Below are positions 17,113-24,819 of a stretch of 64,000 nt of DNA, piece after piece. The notes under the pieces are model-generated. The model was not told the DNA's origin, searched no databases, and was given only the letters and a program-made list of their open reading frames with translations. This stretch comes from Chloroflexota bacterium. GTDB taxonomy: Bacteria; Chloroflexota; Anaerolineae; Aggregatilineales; Phototrophicaceae. Where the stretch lies: contig JAIUNI010000018.1 in the NCBI GenBank assembly GCA_020161935.1, positions 1 through 64,000 of the forward strand. The letters run 5' to 3'. The translations under genes were made by a program, and so were the position numbers. Numbering within the stretch: position 1 is the stretch's first letter; every line of letters begins with the position of its first letter.

Positions 17113-17571
17113 CTACAGCCACCTCGCGGTTGCCAGCGCCGCGTGTGCCACCCGGTAGGTGCCTTCGTTGTCGCTGTTGACCGCGCTTTCAAGGTATGCC
17201 CGTTCCCCCAGCCGCAGCAAGGCCAGCGCCGCGTTATAGCGCACATCCGGCGACTCGGTTTCGTCAGCTTGCACGATGTCGAGCAGCGCGGGAATGGCTG
17301 CGCGGTCACCAATTTGCCCTAACCCCCAGATGCCGTTGTACTTCAAGGCGTAATCTGCCCCCGCGCTGGCTTGCACGATTGCCGGAATGGCTGAAGAGTC
17401 GCCAATCCATGCGAGGGCTGCCGCTGCCCGCCAGCGCATTTCCTCGTCGTTGGAGGATTCGAGTGCGGGGGTGAGGTCGGGTAGTGCTGATGCACCACTT
17501 TTGATGAAGGCTTGCATCGCCGCATAACGTACTTGTATTTCAGGGTCGTTCAAGCTGCTGATGAGTATCAT
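17113..17571 (-). CDS. HEAT/PBS-lyase repeat protein
   Basis: A 152-residue protein of about four HEAT-like repeats (YAAMQAFIKSGASALPDL, RWRAAAALAWIGDSSAIPAI, KYNGIWGLGQIGDRAAIPAL). An alpha-solenoid binding module, probably soluble. It precedes ridA closely on the same strand order (ridA, then this gene), separated by 16 bases, so the two are likely co-transcribed. No catalytic residues are visible and partners are unknown. Confidence 0.8.
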   Translation of the reverse strand: MILISSLNDPEIQVRYAAMQAFIKSGASALPDLTPALESSNDEEMRWRAAAALAWIGDSSAIPAIVQASAGADYALKYNGIWGLGQIGDRAAIPALLDIVQADETESPDVRYNAALALLRLGERAYLESAVNSDNEGTYRVAHAALATARWL

Positions 17572-17587
17572 GCGTTACCTTCAATCG

Positions 17588-17983
17588 CTACAATGGCACG
17601 GCGGCGATGGCTTCAACTTCGATCAGGATGCCTTCACGGAACAGCTTCCGCACTTCGACCGCGCTGCTGGCAGGGGGTTGGGCGGTGTTGATGTATTGGT
17701 CTCGCACCGTTCGCACGACCGGAATTTGGGATATGTCGAGCAGGAAGTAGGTGAACTTGACGACATGGTTGAAGTCGGTTCCGGCAGCGGTCAGCGCACT
17801 TTGAAGGTTTTTAAAGACCTGCTGCGTTTGTTCGAGTAGGTTATCCGCTCCCACAAGGTTGCCTGCCAAATCCAGCGGCACCTGACCGGAGATAAAGATC
17901 ATTTTGCTGTTGGTGACTTCAACGACGTGGGTGTAACCATTCGCGGGAGCAATCTCCGGCGGGGAAATGAAACGGGAAGGCAT
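17588..17983 (-). CDS. ridA: RidA family reactive intermediate deaminase
   Basis: A 131-residue protein of the RidA/YjgF/UK114 family. Family members hydrolyse reactive enamine/imine intermediates made by PLP enzymes such as threonine dehydratase. Visible signatures include MIFISGQVPLD, QTQQVFKNLQSALTAAG and the Arg-containing RTVRDQYI. The C-terminal EVEAIAAVP end is also typical; the usual catalytic Arg in this part is less clear, so it may be a non-archetypal RidA subfamily member. TGAGG precedes the ATG. It sits between two HEAT genes on the same strand. Confidence 0.85.
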   Translation of the reverse strand: MPSRFISPPEIAPANGYTHVVEVTNSKMIFISGQVPLDLAGNLVGADNLLEQTQQVFKNLQSALTAAGTDFNHVVKFTYFLLDISQIPVVRTVRDQYINTAQPPASSAVEVRKLFREGILIEVEAIAAVPL

Positions 17984-18028
17984 AAAATTGTAACCTCAGT
18001 GTTGATAAACGCGGTTACAATCCTACCA

Positions 18029-19087
18029 TTAGTTATCGAAGTAGCCCAATTGGTGCAGGGCGTTCTGTGCCGCCTCACGGACGAATTTGCTACGTCCGTG
18101 GCTGGCTAAACGCAGGGGTGTAATCGCGCGAATATCACCGAGATGCCCCAACGCATCCGCCGCGCTGTAAGGAACCCAGTCATCTTTATCGCTCAATAAG
18201 TCGAGCAAGCCGTCAACAGCGCGAGAGTCGCCAATCCAGCCGAGTGAGACTGCGGCTTGCATCCGCACTGTGGCCTCGCTGTCATAGAGTGCGCCAACGA
18301 GGGCATTAACCGCGCTGTGCTTGCCCATCCAACCGAGCGCAAGGGCAGCCTGTCCGCGCACCTGCGGGTTTATGTCGTGCAGGGCATCGGTGAGGGCATC
18401 GAGCGCCTCGTCATCTTGCAGCCACGCCAACACGGAGACAACTTGCGACCGGACGCGGGCATTACCGGTGTACAAGGCTTCGAGAAGTGCATCAACCGCC
18501 TCGCCGCCGATTTTCACCAGTGCCATTGCTGCGTCGAAGCGAATTTTCTCGGTTGGGTCGTTGAGTGCCTCGACTAGATACGGTATCGCGTGTGTATCTT
18601 TAAGGTGGCCCAAGCCCCATGCCGCATAGCGCCGGATTTTGCGGTCGCTGTCGCTCATGCAGGTGATGAGCGCCTCTGCGACGTGCGGTTCATCTGCTGT
18701 GTACAGCACCCACAGCAGCCGCTGGCGTGTGAGCGTAGGACAGGTTTCGATCAACGGCAGCAGCGTACCCGTGACTTCGCGTCCGAGCTTCCGCAGAGCA
18801 TAAGCTGCTAGCACCTGACACGTTTCGTCGTTTTGGTGAAGGGCATATATCAGCGCGTCTGCCGCTACTACACCTAAAGCCGCAAGTGATTGCGCGGCCC
18901 GTCTTTGCAAACGCGGGTTGCCAACAGTGCAAAGCTGCGTTTGTAGTTTGGCTAAGGTTTCAGAAAGCGGTGGTTCGATATACTCAGGTAAGGTTTGCAC
19001 TGGCTGCTCATCTTGCAGCAGCCATGTCATGACTTTTTCTGGCGGTGGAAGCTCAGGTACAAGGGCAGTCTTCTCAAGTTCAGCCAT
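18029..19087 (-). CDS. HEAT/PBS-lyase repeat protein, long
   Basis: A 352-residue protein. After a variable Pro-rich start of about 50 residues, some nine HEAT-like repeats run to the C-terminus (for example RRYAAWGLGHLKDTHAIPYL, IRFDAAMALVKIGGEAVDAL, VRMQAAVSLGWIGDSRAVDG). The repeats are regular, so the solenoid is probably intact. It may serve as a protein-protein scaffold; there is no attached enzyme domain. It lies 45 bases upstream of ridA on the same strand and may share a transcript with it. Confidence 0.82.
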   Translation of the reverse strand: MAELEKTALVPELPPPEKVMTWLLQDEQPVQTLPEYIEPPLSETLAKLQTQLCTVGNPRLQRRAAQSLAALGVVAADALIYALHQNDETCQVLAAYALRKLGREVTGTLLPLIETCPTLTRQRLLWVLYTADEPHVAEALITCMSDSDRKIRRYAAWGLGHLKDTHAIPYLVEALNDPTEKIRFDAAMALVKIGGEAVDALLEALYTGNARVRSQVVSVLAWLQDDEALDALTDALHDINPQVRGQAALALGWMGKHSAVNALVGALYDSEATVRMQAAVSLGWIGDSRAVDGLLDLLSDKDDWVPYSAADALGHLGDIRAITPLRLASHGRSKFVREAAQNALHQLGYFDN

Positions 19088-19221
19088 GACATTTTACCTG
19101 TTAACACTTAATAATGAACTTCATCTCTTACCGTACAATATGGTTTAGGTTTTATATGGACGCGAGAACCTTGCAATTTGTTCCCGCCGCCACCCACATC
19201 ATAATTAGAATGACGTTGGCA

Positions 19222-19298
19222 GCGCCCCCTACGAATGAGGGGTTGGTCGCATATAACAACAATAACCCCCTGTTTGTAGGGGGTTACGCTTTGCGACC
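19222..19298. other. Nested hairpin structure in intergenic region
   Basis: Within the 238-base gap between two minus-strand genes there is a nested structure. An outer stem GGTCGCA (19245-19251) pairs with TGCGACC (19292-19298), and an inner stem AACCCCC (19264-19270) pairs with GGGGGTT (19279-19285). A further CCCC/GGGG pair lies just before. On the minus strand the inner stem is followed by a T-rich run, so it may terminate the upstream CPBP-like gene. The extra outer stem is more than a terminator needs. Confidence 0.5.
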
Positions 19299-19325
19299 AG
19301 TTTGAGAGGCACTAGCCGGAGAAGA

Positions 19326-20099
19326 TTAGCCAGAGACGAGCGTTAACATTTTGACGACCGCGAACAGGCCAAAGGCCATGTGTGTTAGGATAGCTGCGCG
19401 TGTTGAGCCAGTGTAGACCCGTACCGCATTATAAATCGTGGCACTGATGAACGGCGACAGCACCCAACCCCAGAGTAAAAAGCGGTCATCGTTGGTGACG
19501 GATTGATAAGCGACAAAGTGGAACAGGGTGTAGGCAACCGCAGTGAGGATGAACCCCGCCCACGGGGATATTGTAGACCGCAGTGACGGCAGCAGCATCC
19601 CCTGAAACACCAACCCTTCGGCAATGGGTTGCAGAAACACCATGAAAAGGACGATCAGTATCCACGACCCGATTTGCACGCTTTCCCCATAAATTTGGGT
19701 ATAACCATAGAGGTTGAGTAGTTCAGGATCGGGCACGATTTGCCCAACCAACCCGCGCCCGATGATGTCGAGCAGGATCGCGAGGCCGACACCGATCAGC
19801 AGATACCAGAATACATTCTGGAAGGGTGTATCACCCGCGCCGTTCGCGACATCGCCCAACTTGAGGGCAGGCCAATAGCGCGGCGAGCGGCGGGTAAACC
19901 ACACGAGGGCAATCACCAGCGCGGCAGCAATCGCCCAACCCAGCAGCACGCTATTCTGGGCGGGTGGCAGCAGTAAGGCGACCGTCGTCCCAAAGATGAC
20001 GGCTACGAACGAGGCGACCATCGCGCCAATCGCGCCCCAGATGCTCCATGGTGGCTGCGGTTCGGCGCTTGCGATGCATTTCATTAACTGACTAAACAT
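19326..20099 (-). CDS. CPBP (CAAX/Abi) family membrane protein, degenerate active site
   Basis: A 257-residue protein with about seven to eight membrane helices, matching the CPBP intramembrane metalloprotease fold. The family motif 1 is normally EExxxR; here the corresponding segment is AEGLVFQGML, in which the second Glu is Gly and the Arg is Gln. Motif 2 (LFHFVAY) and motif 3 (LTHMAFG) keep a His each. With motif 1 damaged, proteolysis is doubtful and it may be a pseudoenzyme. It is followed on the same strand by the structured gap at 19.2 kb and preceded by a GNAT gene 11 bases away. Confidence 0.75.
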   Translation of the reverse strand: MFSQLMKCIASAEPQPPWSIWGAIGAMVASFVAVIFGTTVALLLPPAQNSVLLGWAIAAALVIALVWFTRRSPRYWPALKLGDVANGAGDTPFQNVFWYLLIGVGLAILLDIIGRGLVGQIVPDPELLNLYGYTQIYGESVQIGSWILIVLFMVFLQPIAEGLVFQGMLLPSLRSTISPWAGFILTAVAYTLFHFVAYQSVTNDDRFLLWGWVLSPFISATIYNAVRVYTGSTRAAILTHMAFGLFAVVKMLTLVSG

Positions 20100-20110
20100 G
20101 CCTGACCTCT

Positions 20111-20641
20111 TTATGCTTTGGGACGATCCAATAACAGCAGTCCCATCATGTAGACATCAATGTAACGGCCTTCTTTAAAAAGTGCCGCCCGTTTGCAGCC
20201 TTCAAGTTCGAAGCCGAGCTTCTTGTAAACGTGAATGGCGCGTTCGTTGTGGGTCATCACTGTTAGGCCAACGCGGGTGATAATGCCCGTGCTTTTTGCC
20301 CATGCGATCAAATGCTGAATGAGTGCTGACCCCACGCCTTTATCACGCCATTCGCGGTTCACGCTGATGCCAAAGTCACCGTCGTGGCGGGTGGCACGCC
20401 GCCGCCCACCCTGAAAACCACAGATGCCGATGACTTCACCCATAGGGGTAATGGCGATCAGCATCACCCAATTATCGGTCGCGCGGCAGGTCTCCAAGTA
20501 GGCGACTTCCTCTTGCAGAGTCATATTCTCGCCGGGTCCGCGCGTGATGCCGTTATCTGGCTCATTTGCAATCAGGTCATTATGGACGAGTATTGCTGCC
20601 GCGTCTTCGGGTGTGGCTTCTCGGATGATATAGGCTGACAT
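20111..20641 (-). CDS. GNAT family N-acetyltransferase
   Basis: A 176-residue acetyltransferase of the GNAT fold, closest in pattern to RimJ/RimL-like or PhnO-like small-molecule and protein acetyltransferases. The acetyl-CoA loop is FGISVNREWRDKGVGSALIQHLI (the Q/RxxGxG/A motif reads RDKGVG), and the late segment NERAIHVYKKLGFELEG is typical of motif B. The acceptor is unknown. It ends 11 bases before the CPBP-like gene on the same strand and is probably co-transcribed. Confidence 0.85.
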   Translation of the reverse strand: MSAYIIREATPEDAAAILVHNDLIANEPDNGITRGPGENMTLQEEVAYLETCRATDNWVMLIAITPMGEVIGICGFQGGRRRATRHDGDFGISVNREWRDKGVGSALIQHLIAWAKSTGIITRVGLTVMTHNERAIHVYKKLGFELEGCKRAALFKEGRYIDVYMMGLLLLDRPKA

Positions 20642-20692
20642 TGGCTGCCCTCATGGGGGCGCACAATAGCGTACGCCCTTACCCTAATCCGA

Positions 20693-22117
20693 TTATTGAA
20701 TGTCACTGTACAGCACATCGACTAACAGTGCGTCATATAAGCTCCCACCAACGAGTTCGGTCAATACTCGGTCAAGCATGTCCGTACCCTGTACCGCATC
20801 GGCGGGCCAAACGACTTCCGCTGTGACAATGAAGATGCCGCGCCGCCAAGAGGTCATGGCATGGATTCCTGTCTTTTCGCAAGCAGTGGTGTCCGCTTTA
20901 TATAACGGCGCGGTTAAGCTGACAGGCGTTTCTTTGGTGGTAAATTCGCTTTCGGTCGCTACCGTGTCCATCAGCGGGTCATCAATCGCCGCTATCGCAT
21001 CCGAAGCGGTCGCAAACGCATCAACCTTATAACTGGCTGAGTAGAACGGAATTTGTGAGGTATCACAGCTCGTATTGTTCAGCAGACTGGAAACCCGATA
21101 CTGATGGTTATGGCTGGTCAGCAGCGTTTCCAGATCAGCGCGGGCTGCTTCCGGCGCAGCAGCAATGACTTCTTCGGTTGACTGGTTAGCCTTCTGGTTT
21201 TCGAGCAACTCTCCAACGGCTCCGGTTAACAGGGCATCCATGCCGTCAAAGGCTGCAACAACATCTTCACGCGAAGGAACGGGCGCATCTGTCAGCAGGA
21301 CGGTAGTCGGATCAGTCACAATAAGAACGGTGTTGATCTTGGTACCGGGTTCGGTCGGTGCCGGATCGCCGTCGGGATTACGCAGCGTAATCTTCATGAC
21401 GTTGGCTTGACCTTCGACTACCTGCCCGAACAGCGTGTAACCACCGTCAAGGTTGGGGGCAGGGCCAAAGGTGATAAAGAACTGGCTGCCGTTGGTATCC
21501 GCACCGGCATTCGCCATCGCCAGCTTGCCGGGGGCATCGAAGCGCAGCGCGGCGGTCACTTCGTTGGCGAACTGGTAGCCGGGGCCGCCCGCGCCTGTGC
21601 CTTCAGGGTCGCCACCTTGCGCCATGAAATCGGCCAGCACACGGTGGAAGGTTAGACCGTTGAAGTAACCCTTTCCGGCGAGGAACACAAAGCTGTTGAC
21701 GGCTAGCGGCGTTTCTTTTTCGGTCAGGTCAACATAGACCGGCCCGACTTCGGTACAAACGATGGCGCGGTAATCGATGCCATCTTCAAGCACCTGCTCG
21801 GCTTCGGTGAAGGTGCGGGTTTCCGGCTCGACCGGTGCGGCTGCCGCGCAGAGTTGGTCGGGTGTTTGGGCATCCGCAGATGGTGTGTATTCGGCGATCA
21901 CCACCGGAATAATCGGCGCGGGTGTTGGCGTAGGGGTTGGCGTTGGCGCGTTTTGGGTCAGCACAACGCTGGTCGCCAGATTATTCGCCGCTCCGGTACT
22001 GGTGGCAATCGAGGCTTCATTCGTACCTAAAATGGCAACGGTCGAGGGATTGGCGTTGGCGCAGGCTGCAAGCAGTACAACCAAGACTACCGCCAGCCCC
22101 AAAGATAGACGTTTCAA
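20693..22117 (-). CDS. Cyclophilin-type peptidyl-prolyl isomerase lipoprotein
   Basis: A 474-residue exported lipoprotein. The signal peptide ends in VLLAAC, with lipidated Cys19. A Thr/Pro linker follows, then a cyclophilin domain at about residues 105-270 (FVFLAGKGYFNGLTFHRV, FMAQGGDPEGTG, GSQFFITFG, LFGQVVEGQ). Active-site Arg (FHRV) and the QFFI segment are present, so isomerase activity is plausible. The last 200 residues are a separate uncharacterised domain with two Cys that could form a disulfide. The protein probably helps fold exported proteins outside the membrane. Confidence 0.87.
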   Translation of the reverse strand: MKRLSLGLAVVLVVLLAACANANPSTVAILGTNEASIATSTGAANNLATSVVLTQNAPTPTPTPTPAPIIPVVIAEYTPSADAQTPDQLCAAAAPVEPETRTFTEAEQVLEDGIDYRAIVCTEVGPVYVDLTEKETPLAVNSFVFLAGKGYFNGLTFHRVLADFMAQGGDPEGTGAGGPGYQFANEVTAALRFDAPGKLAMANAGADTNGSQFFITFGPAPNLDGGYTLFGQVVEGQANVMKITLRNPDGDPAPTEPGTKINTVLIVTDPTTVLLTDAPVPSREDVVAAFDGMDALLTGAVGELLENQKANQSTEEVIAAAPEAARADLETLLTSHNHQYRVSSLLNNTSCDTSQIPFYSASYKVDAFATASDAIAAIDDPLMDTVATESEFTTKETPVSLTAPLYKADTTACEKTGIHAMTSWRRGIFIVTAEVVWPADAVQGTDMLDRVLTELVGGSLYDALLVDVLYSDIQ

Positions 22118-22152
22118 AATTCATGCTCCTCACATTAGAACAGTCAAACGTA

Positions 22153-22187
22153 GAAAGAAAAAGAGGCAAGATATTTTCTCGCCTCTC
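22153..22187 (-). terminator. Intrinsic terminator of pepF
   Basis: Read on the minus strand, AGAGGC pairs with GCCTCT around a 13-base loop, followed by TTTTTCTTTC. It lies about 35 bases after the pepF stop and before the cyclophilin gene. Confidence 0.7.
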
Positions 22188-22219
22188 TTATACCACACTC
22201 TACCCAAAAGGGTGAGTCG

Positions 22220-24043
22220 TTACTTTACCTTATCGGGGTAAACCTGCTTTGCCAGTTCGAGTTCTTGGTTCACCAAGTCTTGAATGGCGGCTAACCCTTC
22301 GTTCCAGAAGTTCAGGTCGGTTAGGTCAACGCCAACCTTCGCCAGAATCTTTTCCGGCCAGTCGGAGTTACCGGCTGACAGCACATCCTCAAACTGCGGG
22401 ACGAAAGCCGCGCCGCGTTCACGGTAAATATTGAACAGCGCCAGCACCAGCAGTTCGCCGAAGGAATAGGCATAGACGTAGCCGGGGGTGTGGAGGAAGT
22501 GCGGCACATAGCTCCACCAGCGCCCGTAGTTTTCACTGAGGTTCACGCTGTCGCCGAACATGGCCTTTTGCGAGTTCATCCAAATCTCGTTGATGCGGTC
22601 AGTGTTCAGTTCGCCTTCGGTGCGGCGAGCGGTGTGCAGGCCGTCCTCGAAACGGTTCATTGAAATCTGGCGGAAGACGGTGGCGAAGGTGTCTTCAACC
22701 TTGTGCGCCAGCATCGCGAGGCGGACTTCGGGATCGGTTTCCTTGTTCATCAGATCGGTGAAGACCAACATTTCGCCGAATGTGGAAGCCATTTCAGCGG
22801 TGGTTAGCGGTGTGTGCATCCCGAACAAACCGTGCGCTTCGGAGGCGAGGTAGGCATGAACACCATGACCGAGTTCGTGGGCGAGGGTTTGTACATCACG
22901 TGCCTTACCCTCAAAGTTGACGAACACGTACGGATGAGCGCTGGGAACGGTGAAGGCGCAGAACGCACCACCACGCTTGTTCGGCAGTACCGGCGCGTGA
23001 ATCCAGTTCTCGTCAAAGAAGCGGCGGGAAATTTCGGCGATGCGCGGGCTGAAGGCGCTGAAGGCCGTTAGTACGATGTCCTTGGCTTCTTCCCATGTAT
23101 AGAAGGCATCGCTTTCCTTCACCGGAATAGGCGCATAGCGGTCGTAGTCGGTCAGTTCGTCCAAGCCGAGCAGTTGGCGCTTGAGGTTGTAGTGCTGCGC
23201 CACAATGTCGTAGTTGGAGGTTACAGCCTTGATGAGCGACTCAACCACCTCATCCGGCGCTTTGTTGGCGAGGTTACGCGAGGATACCCACGTCGGGTAC
23301 TTGCGGCGCTTGTCGTCCGAGGCTTTGTCGGCTGCCAGCACATTGAAGATATAGGTCAGTTCCATCGCCTTATCTTTGAGGCCGGCGGTGATCGATTCAG
23401 CGGCTTTGCGGCGTGTTTCACGGTCGGCATCGTGCAGTTTGGTCAGCACCTGTGTCATGGTCAGCTTTTGACCGTCGAAGTCGAGGCGGATAGCGGCGAT
23501 CAGTTGGGTGAAGAAGCGCGTCCATGCGCTGCTGCCAGTGACCGACTTCTCAACCAGCAGTTGTTCCTCGATCTCGCTGAGTTGGTAGGGCTTGTAGCGG
23601 CGGGTTGCCGAAAGCATGTGGCTGTAGGCTGCGAGCTTCGGATCAGCGACCAGTTTGGCGGCCAGCGCGTCATCAGCGTTGTTCCATTCGAGGTCGAAGA
23701 ACACGAGTTTCTGTTCTTGCGCCGAGTCGTACTCGGTGACTTTTTGGATGAGCGCCCCATACTGCGGGTTCGCGGCATCGGTGCTGTAGAGGAGTGAGGC
23801 GAAGTTACCGATACGACCAACCCTGTCGTAAATGGCTTCAAGGGATTGGACGGCGGTCAGAAGTTCGTCTACGGACAAGCTGGCGACGCGACCTTTATAG
23901 GTGGCGGCGAAGTTGTCGATCTGGTCGCTTATGGATTTCATGTCGGTTTCAATCGCGGGATCATCGACACCGTTATAAAAAATCGACAAATCCCAGATGA
24001 CATTCTCCGCGCCAGTGGTTCTTTCGAGGGGCATATCGACCAT
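22220..24043 (-). CDS. pepF: Oligoendopeptidase F (M3 family)
   Basis: A 607-residue zinc metallopeptidase of the M3B family that cleaves short peptides in the cytoplasm. The zinc site is HELGHGVH, with the downstream Glu ligand in the expected segment (TAEMASTFGEMLVF). The long N-terminal helical part (residues 1-200) encloses the active site and contains the RRYKPYQLSEIEEQLL signature. Length is normal. The ATG at 24043 has no strong ribosome site; an in-frame ATG nine bases later is an alternative. A terminator follows, so the gene is probably a single unit. Confidence 0.92.
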   Translation of the reverse strand: MVDMPLERTTGAENVIWDLSIFYNGVDDPAIETDMKSISDQIDNFAATYKGRVASLSVDELLTAVQSLEAIYDRVGRIGNFASLLYSTDAANPQYGALIQKVTEYDSAQEQKLVFFDLEWNNADDALAAKLVADPKLAAYSHMLSATRRYKPYQLSEIEEQLLVEKSVTGSSAWTRFFTQLIAAIRLDFDGQKLTMTQVLTKLHDADRETRRKAAESITAGLKDKAMELTYIFNVLAADKASDDKRRKYPTWVSSRNLANKAPDEVVESLIKAVTSNYDIVAQHYNLKRQLLGLDELTDYDRYAPIPVKESDAFYTWEEAKDIVLTAFSAFSPRIAEISRRFFDENWIHAPVLPNKRGGAFCAFTVPSAHPYVFVNFEGKARDVQTLAHELGHGVHAYLASEAHGLFGMHTPLTTAEMASTFGEMLVFTDLMNKETDPEVRLAMLAHKVEDTFATVFRQISMNRFEDGLHTARRTEGELNTDRINEIWMNSQKAMFGDSVNLSENYGRWWSYVPHFLHTPGYVYAYSFGELLVLALFNIYRERGAAFVPQFEDVLSAGNSDWPEKILAKVGVDLTDLNFWNEGLAAIQDLVNQELELAKQVYPDKVK

Positions 24044-24142
24044 GTTGAATATTCTCTACTTTCTTTACTCACAAAAGGACTTATGCCATTACATCACTAC
24101 CGAGTTCAGTTACGCGACAATCGTACCGGATTAGGGAGCAGC

Positions 24143-24170
24143 TTTCAATCGGCAGCGTTCGGCATATAAT
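24143..24170 (+). promoter_or_regulatory. Putative promoter of the pterin dehydratase gene
   Basis: A perfect -10 hexamer TATAAT lies at 24165-24170, with a weak -35-like TTTCAA 16 bases upstream. It is 47 bases before the translation start at 24217. Confidence 0.45.
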
Positions 24171-24216
24171 GTTACTGGGGATGCCTTTCAAATGTTCACA
24201 AATTGGAGAATACCGG

Positions 24217-24576
24217 ATGGCGACCGCGACCAAAACTAAGTCCAAGAAAAGTAAGAGCGAAGCCAAGAAACCCGCTGCGCGTGAGGCGATGACCGAGGAG
24301 GCCGTCAAGAAAGGGTTGAAGAAGCTCGACGGTTGGGCGCACAAGAACGATATGCTGGAGAAGACGTTTGCTTTCGACAGCTATCTGGCGGGGGTGGCGT
24401 TCGCGGCGACTGTGGGAACACTGGCGGAAGGGTTCGACCATCATCCCGATATGCTGGTGAAGTGGCGGAAGGTGACGGTTTCCTTCACCACGCATGATGC
24501 CGACAGCAAAGTGACCCAGACGGATTTTAAGATCGCCGCCGCGATTGATGCGCTGCCGTATCCGCCGAAAGGCTGA
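24217..24576 (+). CDS. phhB: 4a-hydroxytetrahydrobiopterin dehydratase (PCD)
   Basis: A 119-residue protein. Residues about 35-115 form a pterin-4-alpha-carbinolamine dehydratase domain, with the key motif FDHHPDM and later FTTHDADSKVTQTDFKIA. The enzyme recycles the pterin cofactor of aromatic amino acid hydroxylases, and in bacteria without them is linked to molybdopterin or pterin repair. The first 30 residues are Lys/Ala/Ser-rich, an unusual low-complexity extension. ATG 24217 is preceded by GGAGAA at 6 bases and follows a TATAAT box. Upstream in-frame codons are less likely. Confidence 0.88.
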   Translation: MATATKTKSKKSKSEAKKPAAREAMTEEAVKKGLKKLDGWAHKNDMLEKTFAFDSYLAGVAFAATVGTLAEGFDHHPDMLVKWRKVTVSFTTHDADSKVTQTDFKIAAAIDALPYPPKG

Positions 24577-24587
24577 GGGGCGCAGCG

Positions 24588-24616
24588 TTGACAGGTCAGC
24601 AACGCACCAGTACACT
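24588..24616 (+). promoter_or_regulatory. Sigma70-type promoter
   Basis: A consensus TTGACA (24588-24593) is followed after exactly 17 bases by TACACT (24611-24616). This is among the best promoter matches in the window. It would start a short transcript through the micro-ORF at 24646. Confidence 0.65.
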
Positions 24617-24645
24617 TGACGCGGTACTAGATTAGGAATTGACGC

Positions 24646-24732
24646 ATGTACTGGTGGATTAACCCGTTCAACGATATTTTATTCATGGGGGCAGTGGGGC
24701 TGCATAGAGAAAATGCGCCCGACGCTCAGTAA
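24646..24732 (+). CDS. Predicted 28-residue micro-ORF (possible leader peptide)
   Basis: A short frame encodes a 28-residue peptide beginning MYWWINPFND and containing adjacent Trp residues and a hydrophobic middle. AGGA lies 7 bases before the ATG, a good promoter is 30 bases upstream and a strong terminator follows 28 bases after the stop. It could be a small membrane peptide, a leader peptide controlling the MFS gene at 24820, or merely part of a small RNA. No homolog is recognised. Confidence 0.4.
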   Translation: MYWWINPFNDILFMGAVGLHRENAPDAQ

Positions 24733-24760
24733 GTAATACACTAACATTTTTCACTTCTGA

Positions 24761-24798
24761 AACGGCTGTGGACGCGCTTGTTCACAGCCGTTTTTTAT
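24761..24798 (+). terminator. Strong intrinsic terminator upstream of the MFS gene
   Basis: A perfect 10-bp stem (AACGGCTGTG with CACAGCCGTT) and 12-base loop are followed by TTTTTATTTG. It ends only 22 bases before the MFS start codon, which suggests attenuation or an extremely compact promoter. Confidence 0.8.
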
Positions 24799-24819
24799 TT
24801 GCCTAGAGAAAGACACAAC

